A stretch of 64,000 nucleotides of DNA from JABMQB01 sp963677475 (GTDB lineage Bacteria; Bacteroidota; Bacteroidia; Bacteroidales; Prolixibacteraceae), in assembly GCA_963677475.2 (NCBI GenBank), contig CAXXQD010000009.1, positions 227,728 through 291,727 of the forward strand, given 5' to 3'. The stretch's first letter is position 1. The number at the start of each line of letters is the position of its first letter. The translations under genes were made by a program, and so were the position numbers. The notes beneath the pieces were generated by a model. That model did not search any database. It had not been told where the DNA came from and saw only the letters and a program-made list of their open reading frames with translations. Of this stretch, positions 33,741-44,249 are shown in pieces.

Positions 33741-34694
33741 ATGAATAAAGAACGCTTACTAAAATACATTGAAGGAGAGTGTACAGAGAATGACAAGGTT
33801 GCAATTTCAAATTGGATTGATTCTGATCCCAAGAACCTGAAGGAATTTCTGGCATTGCGAAAATTGTATGATATCACCATTTGGCAGGAATCCGGATTTT
33901 CCACATCCAAGCGCGACAGTGTTGATCATAAACGAATTCATTTATGGAAACCAGTTTACAGGGAAGTGTTAAAAATTGCAGCTGTTCTTGTGTTGTCAAT
34001 TATTGTCTCAGGAGTATTCTTTTCACAGTTCAGGGTAGGAGGGAAGAATACCTTGCAAACTTTGCATGTTCCTGCCGGGCAACGTTCCGAAATTACACTT
34101 GCCGATGGTACAAAAGTATTTCTAAATGCAAATACAACCTTTACATTTCCAAGTAGTTTCACTGGAGGAAAGCGAGAAGTTAACCTTGATGGTGAAGGAT
34201 TTTTTGAAGTCTCTAAAAATAAATCAAACCCATTTATCGTAAAAACAAACAAGTATGATATTAAAGTATTAGGAACTAAATTTAATTTAATGGCTTATGC
34301 GTCAAGCGTAAATTTCGAGACTTCATTGCTCGAAGGATCTGTGGAAATATTAAAGCCAAACAAATCAAAAGGAGGAGTAATCCTTAAACCTGACCAACGA
34401 ATTTATTTGGAAGCCAATAGTCTGGTAGTAGCTCCGATTACAGATAGAAATCACATTCTCTGGAAAGACGGCATCCTTAGTTTTGATAATGAGTCCTTTT
34501 CTTCAATGGTCGAAAAACTTGAATTGTATTTTGATTTGGATATTGAAATTAAAAATGATCACTTAAGAAATTATTATTGCACTGGAAAATTCCGTACGAA
34601 AGATGGAATTGAACATATTTTAGATGTGCTTCAGGTAAGAAACAAATTTAGTTATAGCATGGATGAAATTCAAAATAAACTAACAATAGAATAA
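33741..34694 (+). CDS. FecR-domain anti-sigma factor (PUL regulator 1)
   Basis: A 317-residue inner-membrane protein. The N-terminal cytoplasmic part (about 1-70) should hold the sigma factor, and one membrane segment follows (IAAVLVLSIIVSGVFFS, about 72-90). The periplasmic FecR domain has VPAGQRSEITLADGTKVFLNA, GEGFFEVSKNKSNPFIV and DIKVLGTKFNLMAY. A C-terminal STN-interacting tail resembles the DUF4974 half. It receives the signal from the SusC encoded next. Confidence 0.92.
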   Translation: MNKERLLKYIEGECTENDKVAISNWIDSDPKNLKEFLALRKLYDITIWQESGFSTSKRDSVDHKRIHLWKPVYREVLKIAAVLVLSIIVSGVFFSQFRVGGKNTLQTLHVPAGQRSEITLADGTKVFLNANTTFTFPSSFTGGKREVNLDGEGFFEVSKNKSNPFIVKTNKYDIKVLGTKFNLMAYASSVNFETSLLEGSVEILKPNKSKGGVILKPDQRIYLEANSLVVAPITDRNHILWKDGILSFDNESFSSMVEKLELYFDLDIEIKNDHLRNYYCTGKFRTKDGIEHILDVLQVRNKFSYSMDEIQNKLTIE

Positions 34695-34731
34695 CTTAAA
34701 CTATTATATGCCTATGATAAAAATATAAAAA

Positions 34732-34759
34732 GCCGATAAATGCACGAACATTTACCGGC
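34732..34759 (+). promoter_or_regulatory. Stem-loop in the FecR-SusC gap
   Basis: GCCGATAAATG pairs with CATTTACCGGC (one A-C mismatch) around the loop CACGAA. It has no long T tail, so it is more likely an mRNA structure or attenuator than a plain terminator. A similar hairpin lies at 58535-58569. Confidence 0.45.
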
Positions 34760-34822
34760 ATAAGGTCAATACCCGACCGTTCGCGAAAACAAATGCAAGT
34801 ATTAAAACCTAAAAACAAAAGT

Positions 34823-37800
34823 ATGAAAAATTATTTGTCAAAGGAATTCTTTGACTCAACCAAAAGTTTTTTATTAAAAATGAGAACAACATGCTTAATG
34901 CTCTTGATTTTTGCCTCTTCAGTATTTGCTGAAAATGCTAATTCTCAAGTCTCAAAAGTTAGCCTTGCTGTAAAGAATGCCAGCATTCTTCAAGTTATGC
35001 AGGAAATTGAAAGCCAGACAGATTATTTGTTTGTTTACGATAAAAATGAAATGGATCTTGATCGTAAGGTGAACATGGAAATTGAAAACATGAACATCGA
35101 AAAAGTATTGGATAATATGTTCAATAAATCTACTACGGCCTATGTTTTTAAAGGTTCAAACATCATTTTAATGAATTCCAATTATCAACAACCTAAAAAA
35201 AACGTATCTGGTTCTGTTAAAGATCCTTCAGGGATTCCTCTTCCCGGAGTTACGGTAGTCGTTAAAGGGACAACTCAGGGTACGGTAACCGATACCAATG
35301 GGAATTATTCCATTTCCAATATTGCAGATGATGCAGTGTTGATTTTTTCTTTCATTGGAATGAAGGCACAAGAAATAGGCACACTTGGAACAAATAGTAT
35401 TAATGTAGTAATGACTGATGAAAGCATTGGCTTGGAAGAAGTAGTGGCAATTGGGTATGGAACCATTAAAAAGAGTGATGTGACCGGCTCAGTTGGTTCC
35501 ATTGAATCAGATGTAATTGCAAAAACAAGTCTTCCTGATGCCACCAGTGCACTACAGGGGCGTGTCGCAGGTGTAAATATTGAGAAGAATGTTGGAAAAC
35601 CTGGTGGTAGTTATGATATAACAATCAGAGGAATTAGTTCTATTAATAATTCTAATACTCCTCTTTACGTAATTGATGGTATTCCAACTAGTTCTGGACT
35701 AAATGACTTAAACCCAGATGATATTGAGAAAATAGATATCTTAAAAGATGCGTCTGCTACGGCTATATACGGATCAAGAGGTGCAAATGGGGTTATTATA
35801 GTAAGTACAAAGAAAGGTAAGGCAGGAAAATTCACTATCTCTTATGATGGTTACTTCGGTTACAGAACTCCTTCAAATCTTCCTGACATGATGACTGGGC
35901 CAGAGTATGTTCAGTGGAGGACGGATTTATTTGAACAACAAGGAAAGAGCACTGACCGTTCGAATGCTGACTTCTTCACACCTCAAGAATGGGATATTAT
36001 TGATAATGGAGAGTATACAGATTGGATTGATCTTATTTTAAGAAATGGCGTACAGACAAGTAACACAGTTACCGCGTCAGGTGGTGATGAAAAGGGGACA
36101 TTTGCTCTGAGTATTGGACAATTAAAAGAAGAAGGAACAGTTCCTGGTCAAGATTTTAACAGATACAATATGCGTTTAAACCTCTCACGTAATTTTACTG
36201 ATAAGTGGCAGGCCGGAGGAAACCTATATTTTACTTATAGTATTCGAAACGAAGGAAGTTTCGAAACACTTCGGTGCACTTATAGAATGCCTCCTGTTAC
36301 AAAACCGTACGATGAAGATGGGCAGCCTATATATCAGCCATACAGGCAGGATTGGTTACCAAATCCAATGTTTGAATATACAGAAGACGGTGAATTAAGA
36401 GAACATAAACGTTACCGAGCTTTTGGAAACATATATTTGCAATTTGAACCTATTGATGGATTGACCTTACGTAGCCAATTAGCTCCACAGATGATTTATA
36501 CACGATATGGATATTTAAATGGACTTTGGGCTAAAAATGGAGGACATGGAAATCCGGCAAATACATCAGCTGGTTATAATACAACAGATAATTTTGGCTA
36601 TGTTTGGGATAACCAGTTGAATTTTACAAAGAAGTTTGACAAGCACAATTTCAACTTCAGTTTAATTCAAAGTATTCAGTATGAGCAATGGGAATCTTCG
36701 AACCAAGCAGCCAGAAATTTTCCATTTAACAGTCAATGGTATAATCTTGATGCGGTTACTTTGAGTGATGTTACAGCATCGGGAACTAACTACAGTCAAG
36801 CAACTCTGGCTTCATTTACCGGAAGATTAAATTATTCATTTAATGAGAAATATCTATTTACAGTAACTGGCAGGTATGATGGTTCATCCAGATTAGCGGA
36901 GAACAACAAATGGGCATTTTTTCCTTCGGCAGCATTCTCCTGGAGAATTTCAGAAGAAGATTTTCTGAAAGATTCGAAAACATTAAGCCACTTAAAATTG
37001 AGGTTATCTTATGGAGTTACCGGTAACGATGCAATTTCGATATATGGGACCCAATCAAACGTTGCTCAAAAAGTATACAACTATGAGGATATCTTAGTTT
37101 CTGGATATTATAAATCTGGATTGGCAAATAAGGATTTAACATGGGAAAAAACTTTTGAGACTAACCTCGGTATTGATTACGGTTTTTTTAAAAACCGCTT
37201 AAGTGGATCTGTTGACGTTTATCAACGTGATGCAAAAGACTTAATTATGAGAAGGCAATTGCCACAAACAAGTGGTTGGACCTCGATATGGGATAATGTT
37301 GGATGGGTAAGGAATACAGGTGTTGAACTTGGGATTAATACTGTAAATATTCAAACCAACAACTTTACATGGACTACGAATATCATTTTTGATACCAATA
37401 GAAATGAGATCATTGAGTTATATGGAGAAAAAAAGGATGATATTGGTAATGGCTGGTTTATAGGTGAGCCAATTAAGGTAAACTATAACTATGAATTTGA
37501 TGGAATTTGGCAATTAACAGAGGCGACAGAGGCAGCCAAGTATGGTCAAACTCCAGGGCAGGTTAAAGTAAAAGATTTGAATAGTGATGGTGTAATTGAT
37601 GCCAACGATAGAAAAATCATTGGTCAGCGTACTCCCAAATGGAGTGGTAGTATCACAAATACTTTGGATTATAAAAATTGGGATTTTTCAGCTTATGTTT
37701 ATACCAGACAAGGACAGCAATTAAACAGTTCTTTTGTGTCTTCATTCATGGCACTTAGTGGAAACTATAATAACTTAAATGTTGACTATTGGACACCGGA

Positions 37801-38092
37801 TAATCCTTCGAATGAGGTTCCACAACCAGGAAACACTGGGAAATACTTTAATAATTACCAATATCGTGATGTTTCATTCGTCAGAGTTGGAAATATCTCA
37901 TTAGGATATTCAATCCCGAGTAAATTATTAAAACGTTGGAATATTAGTAAGCTAAGAATCTACGGAACAGTTACAAATCCATTTACATTTACCTCCTATC
38001 CTGGATACGATCCGGAATGGGCCGATCAGAATACCTGGGGAGAAGCTACCGGATCTTCAACTTATTTATTAGGTGTTAATTTTGAACTTTAA
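34823..38092 (+). CDS. SusC/RagA TonB-linked outer-membrane transporter with STN domain
   Basis: Imports oligosaccharides across the outer membrane together with its SusD. The roughly 1089-residue chain has a signal peptide ending near FAENANSQ and an STN domain (VSLAVKNASILQVMQEIESQT...). A carboxypeptidase-like domain (VSGSVKDPSGIPLPGVTVVVKG) is followed by the TonB-box region LEEVVAIGYG, the plug (GRVAGVNIEKNVGKPGG, TAIYGSRGANGVIIVSTKKG) and a large barrel ending LLGVNFEL. The STN domain allows it to signal to the FecR upstream. An in-frame ATG at 34793 would add ten residues before the signal peptide. Confidence 0.95.
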   Translation: MKNYLSKEFFDSTKSFLLKMRTTCLMLLIFASSVFAENANSQVSKVSLAVKNASILQVMQEIESQTDYLFVYDKNEMDLDRKVNMEIENMNIEKVLDNMFNKSTTAYVFKGSNIILMNSNYQQPKKNVSGSVKDPSGIPLPGVTVVVKGTTQGTVTDTNGNYSISNIADDAVLIFSFIGMKAQEIGTLGTNSINVVMTDESIGLEEVVAIGYGTIKKSDVTGSVGSIESDVIAKTSLPDATSALQGRVAGVNIEKNVGKPGGSYDITIRGISSINNSNTPLYVIDGIPTSSGLNDLNPDDIEKIDILKDASATAIYGSRGANGVIIVSTKKGKAGKFTISYDGYFGYRTPSNLPDMMTGPEYVQWRTDLFEQQGKSTDRSNADFFTPQEWDIIDNGEYTDWIDLILRNGVQTSNTVTASGGDEKGTFALSIGQLKEEGTVPGQDFNRYNMRLNLSRNFTDKWQAGGNLYFTYSIRNEGSFETLRCTYRMPPVTKPYDEDGQPIYQPYRQDWLPNPMFEYTEDGELREHKRYRAFGNIYLQFEPIDGLTLRSQLAPQMIYTRYGYLNGLWAKNGGHGNPANTSAGYNTTDNFGYVWDNQLNFTKKFDKHNFNFSLIQSIQYEQWESSNQAARNFPFNSQWYNLDAVTLSDVTASGTNYSQATLASFTGRLNYSFNEKYLFTVTGRYDGSSRLAENNKWAFFPSAAFSWRISEEDFLKDSKTLSHLKLRLSYGVTGNDAISIYGTQSNVAQKVYNYEDILVSGYYKSGLANKDLTWEKTFETNLGIDYGFFKNRLSGSVDVYQRDAKDLIMRRQLPQTSGWTSIWDNVGWVRNTGVELGINTVNIQTNNFTWTTNIIFDTNRNEIIELYGEKKDDIGNGWFIGEPIKVNYNYEFDGIWQLTEATEAAKYGQTPGQVKVKDLNSDGVIDANDRKIIGQRTPKWSGSITNTLDYKNWDFSAYVYTRQGQQLNSSFVSSFMALSGNYNNLNVDYWTPDNPSNEVPQPGNTGKYFNNYQYRDVSFVRVGNISLGYSIPSKLLKRWNISKLRIYGTVTNPFTFTSYPGYDPEWADQNTWGEATGSSTYLLGVNFEL

Positions 38093-38104
38093 AAATGAAT
38101 AATA

Positions 38105-39802
38105 ATGAAATCTATAAATAAATATATTTTAATAAGTCTGTTGGCAGTATTTCTTTTCTCCTGTGAGGATTTTCTGGAAGAAGAGAATAAAAGTAACATC
38201 ACAGCAGAAAATTATTTTACATCAGCAGCTGGCTATGAATCTTTAGTTAATGCAGCTTATACTACACTAAGGGGGACTATTGGAACTCCTCTAGGGGGAT
38301 CTGAGCGCGGTGCTCCTTATCTATTTTGTTCAGGAGTTGATATTTTTAACCGAGGTGAAAGTATATTGGTAGGAGGTTCATATGAAAGTCGTGATATCTA
38401 TAGTTCACAACTGAATGAATACGGCACACTTGATGCTCAAAATGGCTTTGTATCAAGTTTCTATACTGATTTTTATTATGCGGTACAGGTTTGTAATACT
38501 GCTGTCGCCAGAGCCAATAGTGTTGTTGATTTAAATGATTCCAGAAAACAACAACTTTTGGCAGAGGTGAAGGTTTTGAGAGCGTATTATTATTATCACT
38601 TAGTTGAACAATTTGGTGCTGTTCCACTAGTCACAGAAGAAATTATAAATGCGAACACTCATTTTGAAAGGACTTCTGAAGAACAAGTTTATCAGTTTAT
38701 AATTAGTGAGTTGGAAGCTGCGGTTGGTGATCTTCCTGCAGTCCCTGAAGAATTTGGACGTGCCACTAAAGGCGCTGCAAACCACTTGCTTTCTTTAGTA
38801 TATTTAACCAGAGGATACAAGTCATTTGCTGGAGCGGACGATTTTTCCAAGTCGGCATCATTGGCTGACGCTTTAATAAATAGCGGTACATATTCGTTGC
38901 AGAATACTTTTTCAGAAGTTTTTGACCGAGATAATGAAACAAACAGTGAGATTATTTTATCTGTTCAGTATGGTACTGATGGCTCAAGTGAAGGAAGTAA
39001 TCAAACCAATCAATTTGGATGGTTGTTGTACGAAAAAGGGCAAGGTTATTTAGCTGGCGATATGACTTACCACAATCAATATCCACAGTTTACACCAAGT
39101 CAGTTTTTATACAGACTATTTAATACAAGTATTGATAGCCGTTATGATGGAACCTTTAAGAGTGAGTATTTCGCGACATTAGATGTACCCTCATTAGGGA
39201 TAAGCAAAGGTGATTTACGTAACTATTTTCCAAAGCCAGATCAACCTTTTACTATACAGGATTCTCTCGATTTTATGTCCCAACATCCAGCTGCAGAAAT
39301 TATTACTATTGATCGTTGGTTGCCTGATATTGAAAGTGTTGGCGGTTCCGGCAAATTTCCGATGATTTGGAAATTTTATGATTCGAAAGCGAATAGTGTG
39401 TGGACCTCTACAAAGGACGTGATATTGTTTCGTTTAGCAGAAACGTATTTGATTGCAGCAGAGGCCTATTTCAAAACGGGGGACATTACAAAAGCAGTAT
39501 CGCGGATTAATAGCCTGAGAACCAGAGCTGCAATTCCCGGGAAAGCAACAGAAATGCAAATTGACGCTTCTGACATTGACATAGATTTTATACTTGACGA
39601 AAGAGCCCGTGAGTTAGCAGGAGAGTACAAACGTTGGTATGACCTTAAACGGACAGGAAAACTGCTTGAACGCACAATGACATATAATGTTCTTGCGAAA
39701 AGGATTAATAAATTAGATTCTCACCATCTTGTGAGACCAATTCCTCAATCAGTAATTGATCGTGATTCTGATGAATTCCCGCAGAATCTTGGATACAACT
39801 AG
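38105..39802 (+). CDS. RagB/SusD family glycan-binding lipoprotein
   Basis: A 565-residue surface lipoprotein with a signal ending FLFSC (Cys20), followed by EDFLEEE, a common SusD mature N terminus. TPR-like helices (VLRAYYYYHLVEQFGAVPLV) and the C-terminal FRLAETYLIAAEAYFKTGD, ELAGEYKRWYDLKRTGKL and HHLVRPIPQ blocks are typical. It caps the SusC pore and binds the polymer. The gene starts 12 bases after susC, so they are co-transcribed. A terminator at 39812 follows. Confidence 0.95.
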   Translation: MKSINKYILISLLAVFLFSCEDFLEEENKSNITAENYFTSAAGYESLVNAAYTTLRGTIGTPLGGSERGAPYLFCSGVDIFNRGESILVGGSYESRDIYSSQLNEYGTLDAQNGFVSSFYTDFYYAVQVCNTAVARANSVVDLNDSRKQQLLAEVKVLRAYYYYHLVEQFGAVPLVTEEIINANTHFERTSEEQVYQFIISELEAAVGDLPAVPEEFGRATKGAANHLLSLVYLTRGYKSFAGADDFSKSASLADALINSGTYSLQNTFSEVFDRDNETNSEIILSVQYGTDGSSEGSNQTNQFGWLLYEKGQGYLAGDMTYHNQYPQFTPSQFLYRLFNTSIDSRYDGTFKSEYFATLDVPSLGISKGDLRNYFPKPDQPFTIQDSLDFMSQHPAAEIITIDRWLPDIESVGGSGKFPMIWKFYDSKANSVWTSTKDVILFRLAETYLIAAEAYFKTGDITKAVSRINSLRTRAAIPGKATEMQIDASDIDIDFILDERARELAGEYKRWYDLKRTGKLLERTMTYNVLAKRINKLDSHHLVRPIPQSVIDRDSDEFPQNLGYN

Positions 39803-40140
39803 TGTTATAAATATCCTACCGGGAATAATTATCCCGGTAGGATATATATATGATATTGGGGTTGAATAAATAATGCATCCGTTTCACATGCTTAATGGTT
39901 ATGTTATTAAAGAAGTACTAATTTGCATTTTAATATTAAATTGATCAATCCGAACATTTAATCATAAAATTTTGATTTGACAAGGAAGTAATAAACTATT
40001 CATAATATCCTGAGTTTAGTTGGTTTGGTTCATGCCAAATTTTTAAGAGTAGCACTTAATGAATAGTTTTTGCTATAAATTTTTATTTAGGATTCATACG
40101 AAAAAATGATTTTGATTTTAAAATATAAAGAGATAAATCA
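39803..40140. other. Intergenic region between susD and the GH43 gene
   Basis: Begins with the strong hairpin at 39812-39844. The remaining 300 bases are AT-rich with no open frame. They must hold the promoter of the enzyme operon or allow read-through from susCD. Confidence 0.6.
39812..39844 (+). terminator. Hairpin after susD
   Basis: TATCCTACCGGGA and TCCCGGTAGGATA form a perfect 13-bp stem around ATAATTA, followed by an AT-rich stretch rather than a pure T run. It probably reduces transcription from susCD into the enzyme genes. Confidence 0.7.
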
Positions 40141-41757
40141 ATGAAAAGCATAATGTCAACACTTACGATGCTAATGATTGTCCTTTCCATCAGTCTAATG
40201 GGGCAGAAAACTCCTAAGATTTTTAAAAATCCGATCTTGCCCGGTTTCAATCCAGATCCGTCTATTTGTCGGGCAGGTGATGATTATTACTTGGTTACTT
40301 CATCGTTTACATGGTTTCCGGGTATTCCAATATACCATAGCAAGGATTTGGTTAACTGGGAGTTAATAGGTCATGGTATTACCCGTCCCGATCAAATCAA
40401 TTTCAATAAAATAAAAGATGAAAAGGGTATTTGGGCAGTGACTATTCGTTACCACGATGGGGTTTTTTACTTGATAACTACCTGCTCAGATTGTGGTGGG
40501 AATTTCTATATCACGGCAAAAGACCCAGCTGGCGAATGGACCGATCCAGTCTGGATAAAGGATGCAGAGGGAATTGACCCTTCGTTATTTTGGGACGATG
40601 ATGGCACTTGTTATTATACAGGTAATACATGGGGTTTCAAAAGTTCATGGCCAAGCCAGTGTGCTATATGGATACAGAAAATGGATTTTCAACAGCAAAA
40701 GCTGGTTGGCAAACGAAAAATCTTGAGCTACGGACATGCCAACAATGCAGCCTATGGCGAAGGACCTCACATATACAAAATAGTCAGTAGGTATTTGCTA
40801 TTGATGTCTGAAGGTGGATCAGGGTATAATCATGCTGTTACCTCCCACCAAAGTTCCACATTGTCTGGTCCGTACATTGCCGATAGGATAAATCCGGTGT
40901 TAACACACAGACATCTCGGAAGCAGTTACCCGGTACAAACGGTTGGGCACGCTGACTTGGTTCAAACTCAATATGGCGACTGGTGGGCTGTGGTGTTAGG
41001 TACCAGGAAGATAGATGGTCAGGTAGAGCTTACACGTGAAACATTTCTAAGTAAAGTTGATTTTCAAGATGGCACCCCTATTTTTAATCCAGGAGCGGGA
41101 AAAGTATTGTTGGAGCAAGAATGTCCTAGTTTGCCATGGTGCCCAGTTAAAACAGAACCAAATAGAGATGAATTTGATGGTGGTAGTTTAGCAATAAAAT
41201 GGTATACCACCAGAACCCCGTTAAAACAATTCTACAATTTGAAAAAGGGATGCTTGACATTAAAATTGCTTCCTGAAACAGTTGATAGCTTGGTTCACAC
41301 ATCAATGCTTATACAACGGATAAAAGATCACAAATATTCGACAATGACAAAATTGTCTTTTCAAACAAACAAGGAGAATGAGCAGGCTGGAATTATTATG
41401 TACCGAAATACTAATAGTTACTATATGTTGTTGAAAGAGAAAGATCGACTTGCACTTATTAAAAAATTTAAAGGAGAAAAAATTGTTGTTGCAGTGGTGC
41501 CATACAAAAACCAAGAGGTTTATCTAGGAGTTAAAGTTGGAAATCTTGATTTGCAATTTAGTTATGGAGCATCCCTTGATAATATTACGGCTTTTGCAAA
41601 AGTACAAGAATTGGACGTGTTAGGAGAAGGTAACGGGAATAAGTTTAATGGTCCTGGAATCGGAATGTATGCTACGAGCAACGGAAAAATAACAAAAAAC
41701 ACAGCTTCATTTGATTGGTTTGAATATATACCCGAAAATAGCATGAATGCGAAATAG
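40141..41757 (+). CDS. Glycoside hydrolase family 43 (xylosidase/arabinofuranosidase type)
   Basis: A 538-residue exported enzyme. After a signal peptide (about 1-22), a five-bladed propeller carries the GH43 acids: base D39 (NPDPSI), pKa modulator D146 (GIDPSLFWDDDG) and acid E207 (YGEGPHIYK). The C-terminal 200 residues form a beta-sandwich of the DUF1349/GH43 C2 type (EPNRDEFDGGSLAIKWYTTRTPL). The start NPILPGFNPDPSICRAGDDYYL is typical of beta-xylosidase/alpha-arabinofuranosidase subfamilies. It is the first enzyme gene after the SusCD pair. Confidence 0.92.
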   Translation: MKSIMSTLTMLMIVLSISLMGQKTPKIFKNPILPGFNPDPSICRAGDDYYLVTSSFTWFPGIPIYHSKDLVNWELIGHGITRPDQINFNKIKDEKGIWAVTIRYHDGVFYLITTCSDCGGNFYITAKDPAGEWTDPVWIKDAEGIDPSLFWDDDGTCYYTGNTWGFKSSWPSQCAIWIQKMDFQQQKLVGKRKILSYGHANNAAYGEGPHIYKIVSRYLLLMSEGGSGYNHAVTSHQSSTLSGPYIADRINPVLTHRHLGSSYPVQTVGHADLVQTQYGDWWAVVLGTRKIDGQVELTRETFLSKVDFQDGTPIFNPGAGKVLLEQECPSLPWCPVKTEPNRDEFDGGSLAIKWYTTRTPLKQFYNLKKGCLTLKLLPETVDSLVHTSMLIQRIKDHKYSTMTKLSFQTNKENEQAGIIMYRNTNSYYMLLKEKDRLALIKKFKGEKIVVAVVPYKNQEVYLGVKVGNLDLQFSYGASLDNITAFAKVQELDVLGEGNGNKFNGPGIGMYATSNGKITKNTASFDWFEYIPENSMNAK

Positions 41758-41871
41758 TTTCGATAAGTGGGATCCAGGATATTCTATCTTTAACCTGAAT
41801 TTTGTATGATATTTAAGGTGTAATCATAATCTAATATTAAATAATTAATTTGATCAATTTAACTTATTACC

Positions 41872-44238
41872 ATGGAATACAAACAAATCAAACTTCTAGT
41901 ATGCCTATTTTTATTACCCTTGATTTCTTTTTCTTACAATAATAGCCGGATTCACGAAAATTTTGATTTCGATTGGAAATTTTACTTAAATGCATCGATA
42001 GACGCTTCTTCAGTGGATTACGATGATTCCAAATGGGAAAAAATACAACTTCCTCACGATTGGAGTATCAAATCACCTATTAAGGAAGAAAACGGAAGAG
42101 CAATGGGATTCCTCCCCGGAGGAATAGGTTGGTACCGAAAGTCATTCACTATTCCAGATACTTACAATGAAAAGAAAGTATCGATTCTTTTTGAGGGTGT
42201 TTACCACCAAAGTGATGTGTATTTAAATGGAAAACATTTGGGTTTTCACCCTTATGGATATACCGCTTTTGAATATGACTTGACACCTTATTTGAACGTT
42301 GGGGGTGAAAATAGTTTAGCCGTAAAAGTTGATCATAGTGGTTGTCCTTCTTCCCGCTGGTATTCGGGTTCTGGGATTTATAGGCACGTTTGGCTAAAGG
42401 TGAATAATCCTGTTCATATTGCAACCTGGGGAACGTATATCACCACACCTGCAATTTCTCATGAAAATGCAGAGGTAAAATTGGAAACAACCGTTAAAAA
42501 TAGTTCAAACAAGAAAGAAAATGTGGAAGTTCAGAACAGAATTCTGGATGCTCAGGGCAAGGAAATTTGCATGATAAGTTCATACACGTCTGTTGAAAAA
42601 GAGACCCAAGTTGAAGTTAATCAAACAATGCAGGTGGCAAATCCAAGATTATGGTCGATTGATGAAGCGTATTTATATACCATGGAAACCACGTTGATTT
42701 CAGAGCACACAATTCTTGATAAATATACAACTACTTTTGGAATCAGAAGTATTCAGTTCGATGCCAATAAAGGATTCTTTTTAAACGGAGAAAACATTAA
42801 ATTGAAAGGTTTTTGTCTTCATCAGGATGCTGGATGCCTTGGTACTGCTGTCCCCGACAAATCGTATTTGAGACGATTAAAAATTTTAAAAGAATATGGA
42901 GTGAATGCCATTCGCTGCTCGCATAATCCTCCTAGTTCGGAGTTTCTTGATATGTGCGATAGTCTTGGTTTTGTGGTGATCGATGAAGCTTTTGATAAGT
43001 GGAAAAGCGGCTATTATTCGAAATATTTCGATGATTGGTGGCAACAGGACATGAACGCAATGATTAAACGTGACAGAAACCACCCTTCAATAATATTATG
43101 GAGTATTGGAAACGAAACTTCAGAGCAGGATAAAACTTCAGAGGAAGGAACTGAAAGAGCTGTTATGTTGAGGGATTATGTTCATTCTAATGAACCAAGC
43201 CGATTGGTAACTGCAGCTCTTCGACCAACGATGGAAAAAAGGTATACGACCAATGGCTTTACAGATGCTCTGGATGTTGTTGGGTATAACTATCAGGAGC
43301 AATGGTTATTGGATTTCAAAGAAAAATCACCAAAGCAGATCATGTACATCTCTGAAGCATATCCATATTACAGAGGAAGAAACGGAACGTATAAAGACTT
43401 TAATCCCATAAATCCCTGGTACGATGTCGCCAATAATGATTTTGTTTTTGGGCAGTTTTTATGGGCAGGTATTGATTACCTTGGCGAGAGTACTGCTTGG
43501 CCAAGTACGGGTTGGGCAACAGGTTTGTTTGATGTGTGCATGTTTGAGAAACCAAGTGCTGCCTTTCATCGCTCAGTATGGAATGCGGAACCAATGGTGC
43601 GTATTGCTGTGGAAGATCAGGCCTTGGATATTGATCCTGGAAAACCACACTGGAGTTGGCCGTTTTTAGCTGCTCATTGGAATTTTTCAGAATATGTGGG
43701 GCATGTAATTCAAGTCCATACCACTTCCAATTGCGAAAATGTCGAACTTTGGTTAAACGATAAATCCTTTGGGAGGAGAAATACGTCGGATTATTCAAAT
43801 AATACCATTGTGTGGAATGTGCCATATCAGGAAGGTACCATAGAAGCAAAAGGATATATCAATGGAAAGGAGGTTGCTGAATATGAATTAACAACTTCTG
43901 GAAAAGCTGCAAAACTTATTCTTTCGTCGGACAGGGATCAACTGGCTGCTGATGGTCAGGATTTAGCACATTTAACAATCAAATTGGTGGACGAACAAGG
44001 TAATCAGGTTCAGGATTCAGATCAAGTCATCACAGTCGAAGTTCTTGGCAATGGGAAACTGCTTGGTCTGGATAATGGTGATTTACGAAGAATCGAGTCT
44101 TATAAAGGAAATCGAATAAAAACTTATTTTGGAAAAGCATTGGCCATTGTTCAGTCAGATCGCCAACAAGGTGAAATTAAAATTAGCGTAACATGTAACG
44201 TTTTACCAAAAACAGAATTAATTATTACCAATTATTAG
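41872..44238 (+). CDS. Glycoside hydrolase family 2, beta-galactosidase type
   Basis: A 788-residue exported enzyme. The sugar-binding jelly roll (FDFDWKFYLNAS, HDWSI, GWYRKSF, Y..DVYLNGKHLG) is followed by an Ig-like domain and a TIM barrel. The acid/base is E415 (WSIGNETSEQ) and the nucleophile E495 (MYISEAYPY). After the barrel come a DUF4982-like region and a Big-type Ig domain (AAKLILSSDRDQLAADGQDLAHLTIKLVD), common in Bacteroidota GH2. It probably removes terminal beta-galactose, but the substrate is not certain. The gap to GH28 is only 11 bases, so these two are in one operon. Confidence 0.9.
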   Translation: MEYKQIKLLVCLFLLPLISFSYNNSRIHENFDFDWKFYLNASIDASSVDYDDSKWEKIQLPHDWSIKSPIKEENGRAMGFLPGGIGWYRKSFTIPDTYNEKKVSILFEGVYHQSDVYLNGKHLGFHPYGYTAFEYDLTPYLNVGGENSLAVKVDHSGCPSSRWYSGSGIYRHVWLKVNNPVHIATWGTYITTPAISHENAEVKLETTVKNSSNKKENVEVQNRILDAQGKEICMISSYTSVEKETQVEVNQTMQVANPRLWSIDEAYLYTMETTLISEHTILDKYTTTFGIRSIQFDANKGFFLNGENIKLKGFCLHQDAGCLGTAVPDKSYLRRLKILKEYGVNAIRCSHNPPSSEFLDMCDSLGFVVIDEAFDKWKSGYYSKYFDDWWQQDMNAMIKRDRNHPSIILWSIGNETSEQDKTSEEGTERAVMLRDYVHSNEPSRLVTAALRPTMEKRYTTNGFTDALDVVGYNYQEQWLLDFKEKSPKQIMYISEAYPYYRGRNGTYKDFNPINPWYDVANNDFVFGQFLWAGIDYLGESTAWPSTGWATGLFDVCMFEKPSAAFHRSVWNAEPMVRIAVEDQALDIDPGKPHWSWPFLAAHWNFSEYVGHVIQVHTTSNCENVELWLNDKSFGRRNTSDYSNNTIVWNVPYQEGTIEAKGYINGKEVAEYELTTSGKAAKLILSSDRDQLAADGQDLAHLTIKLVDEQGNQVQDSDQVITVEVLGNGKLLGLDNGDLRRIESYKGNRIKTYFGKALAIVQSDRQQGEIKISVTCNVLPKTELIITNY

Positions 44239-44249
44239 GCTACCACACC

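Noticed and set aside
43400..43849. 149-codon minus-strand frame inside the first GH2 gene
   Set aside because: Shadow of a conserved catalytic domain on the other strand; composition is unlike a real protein and it has no promoter.
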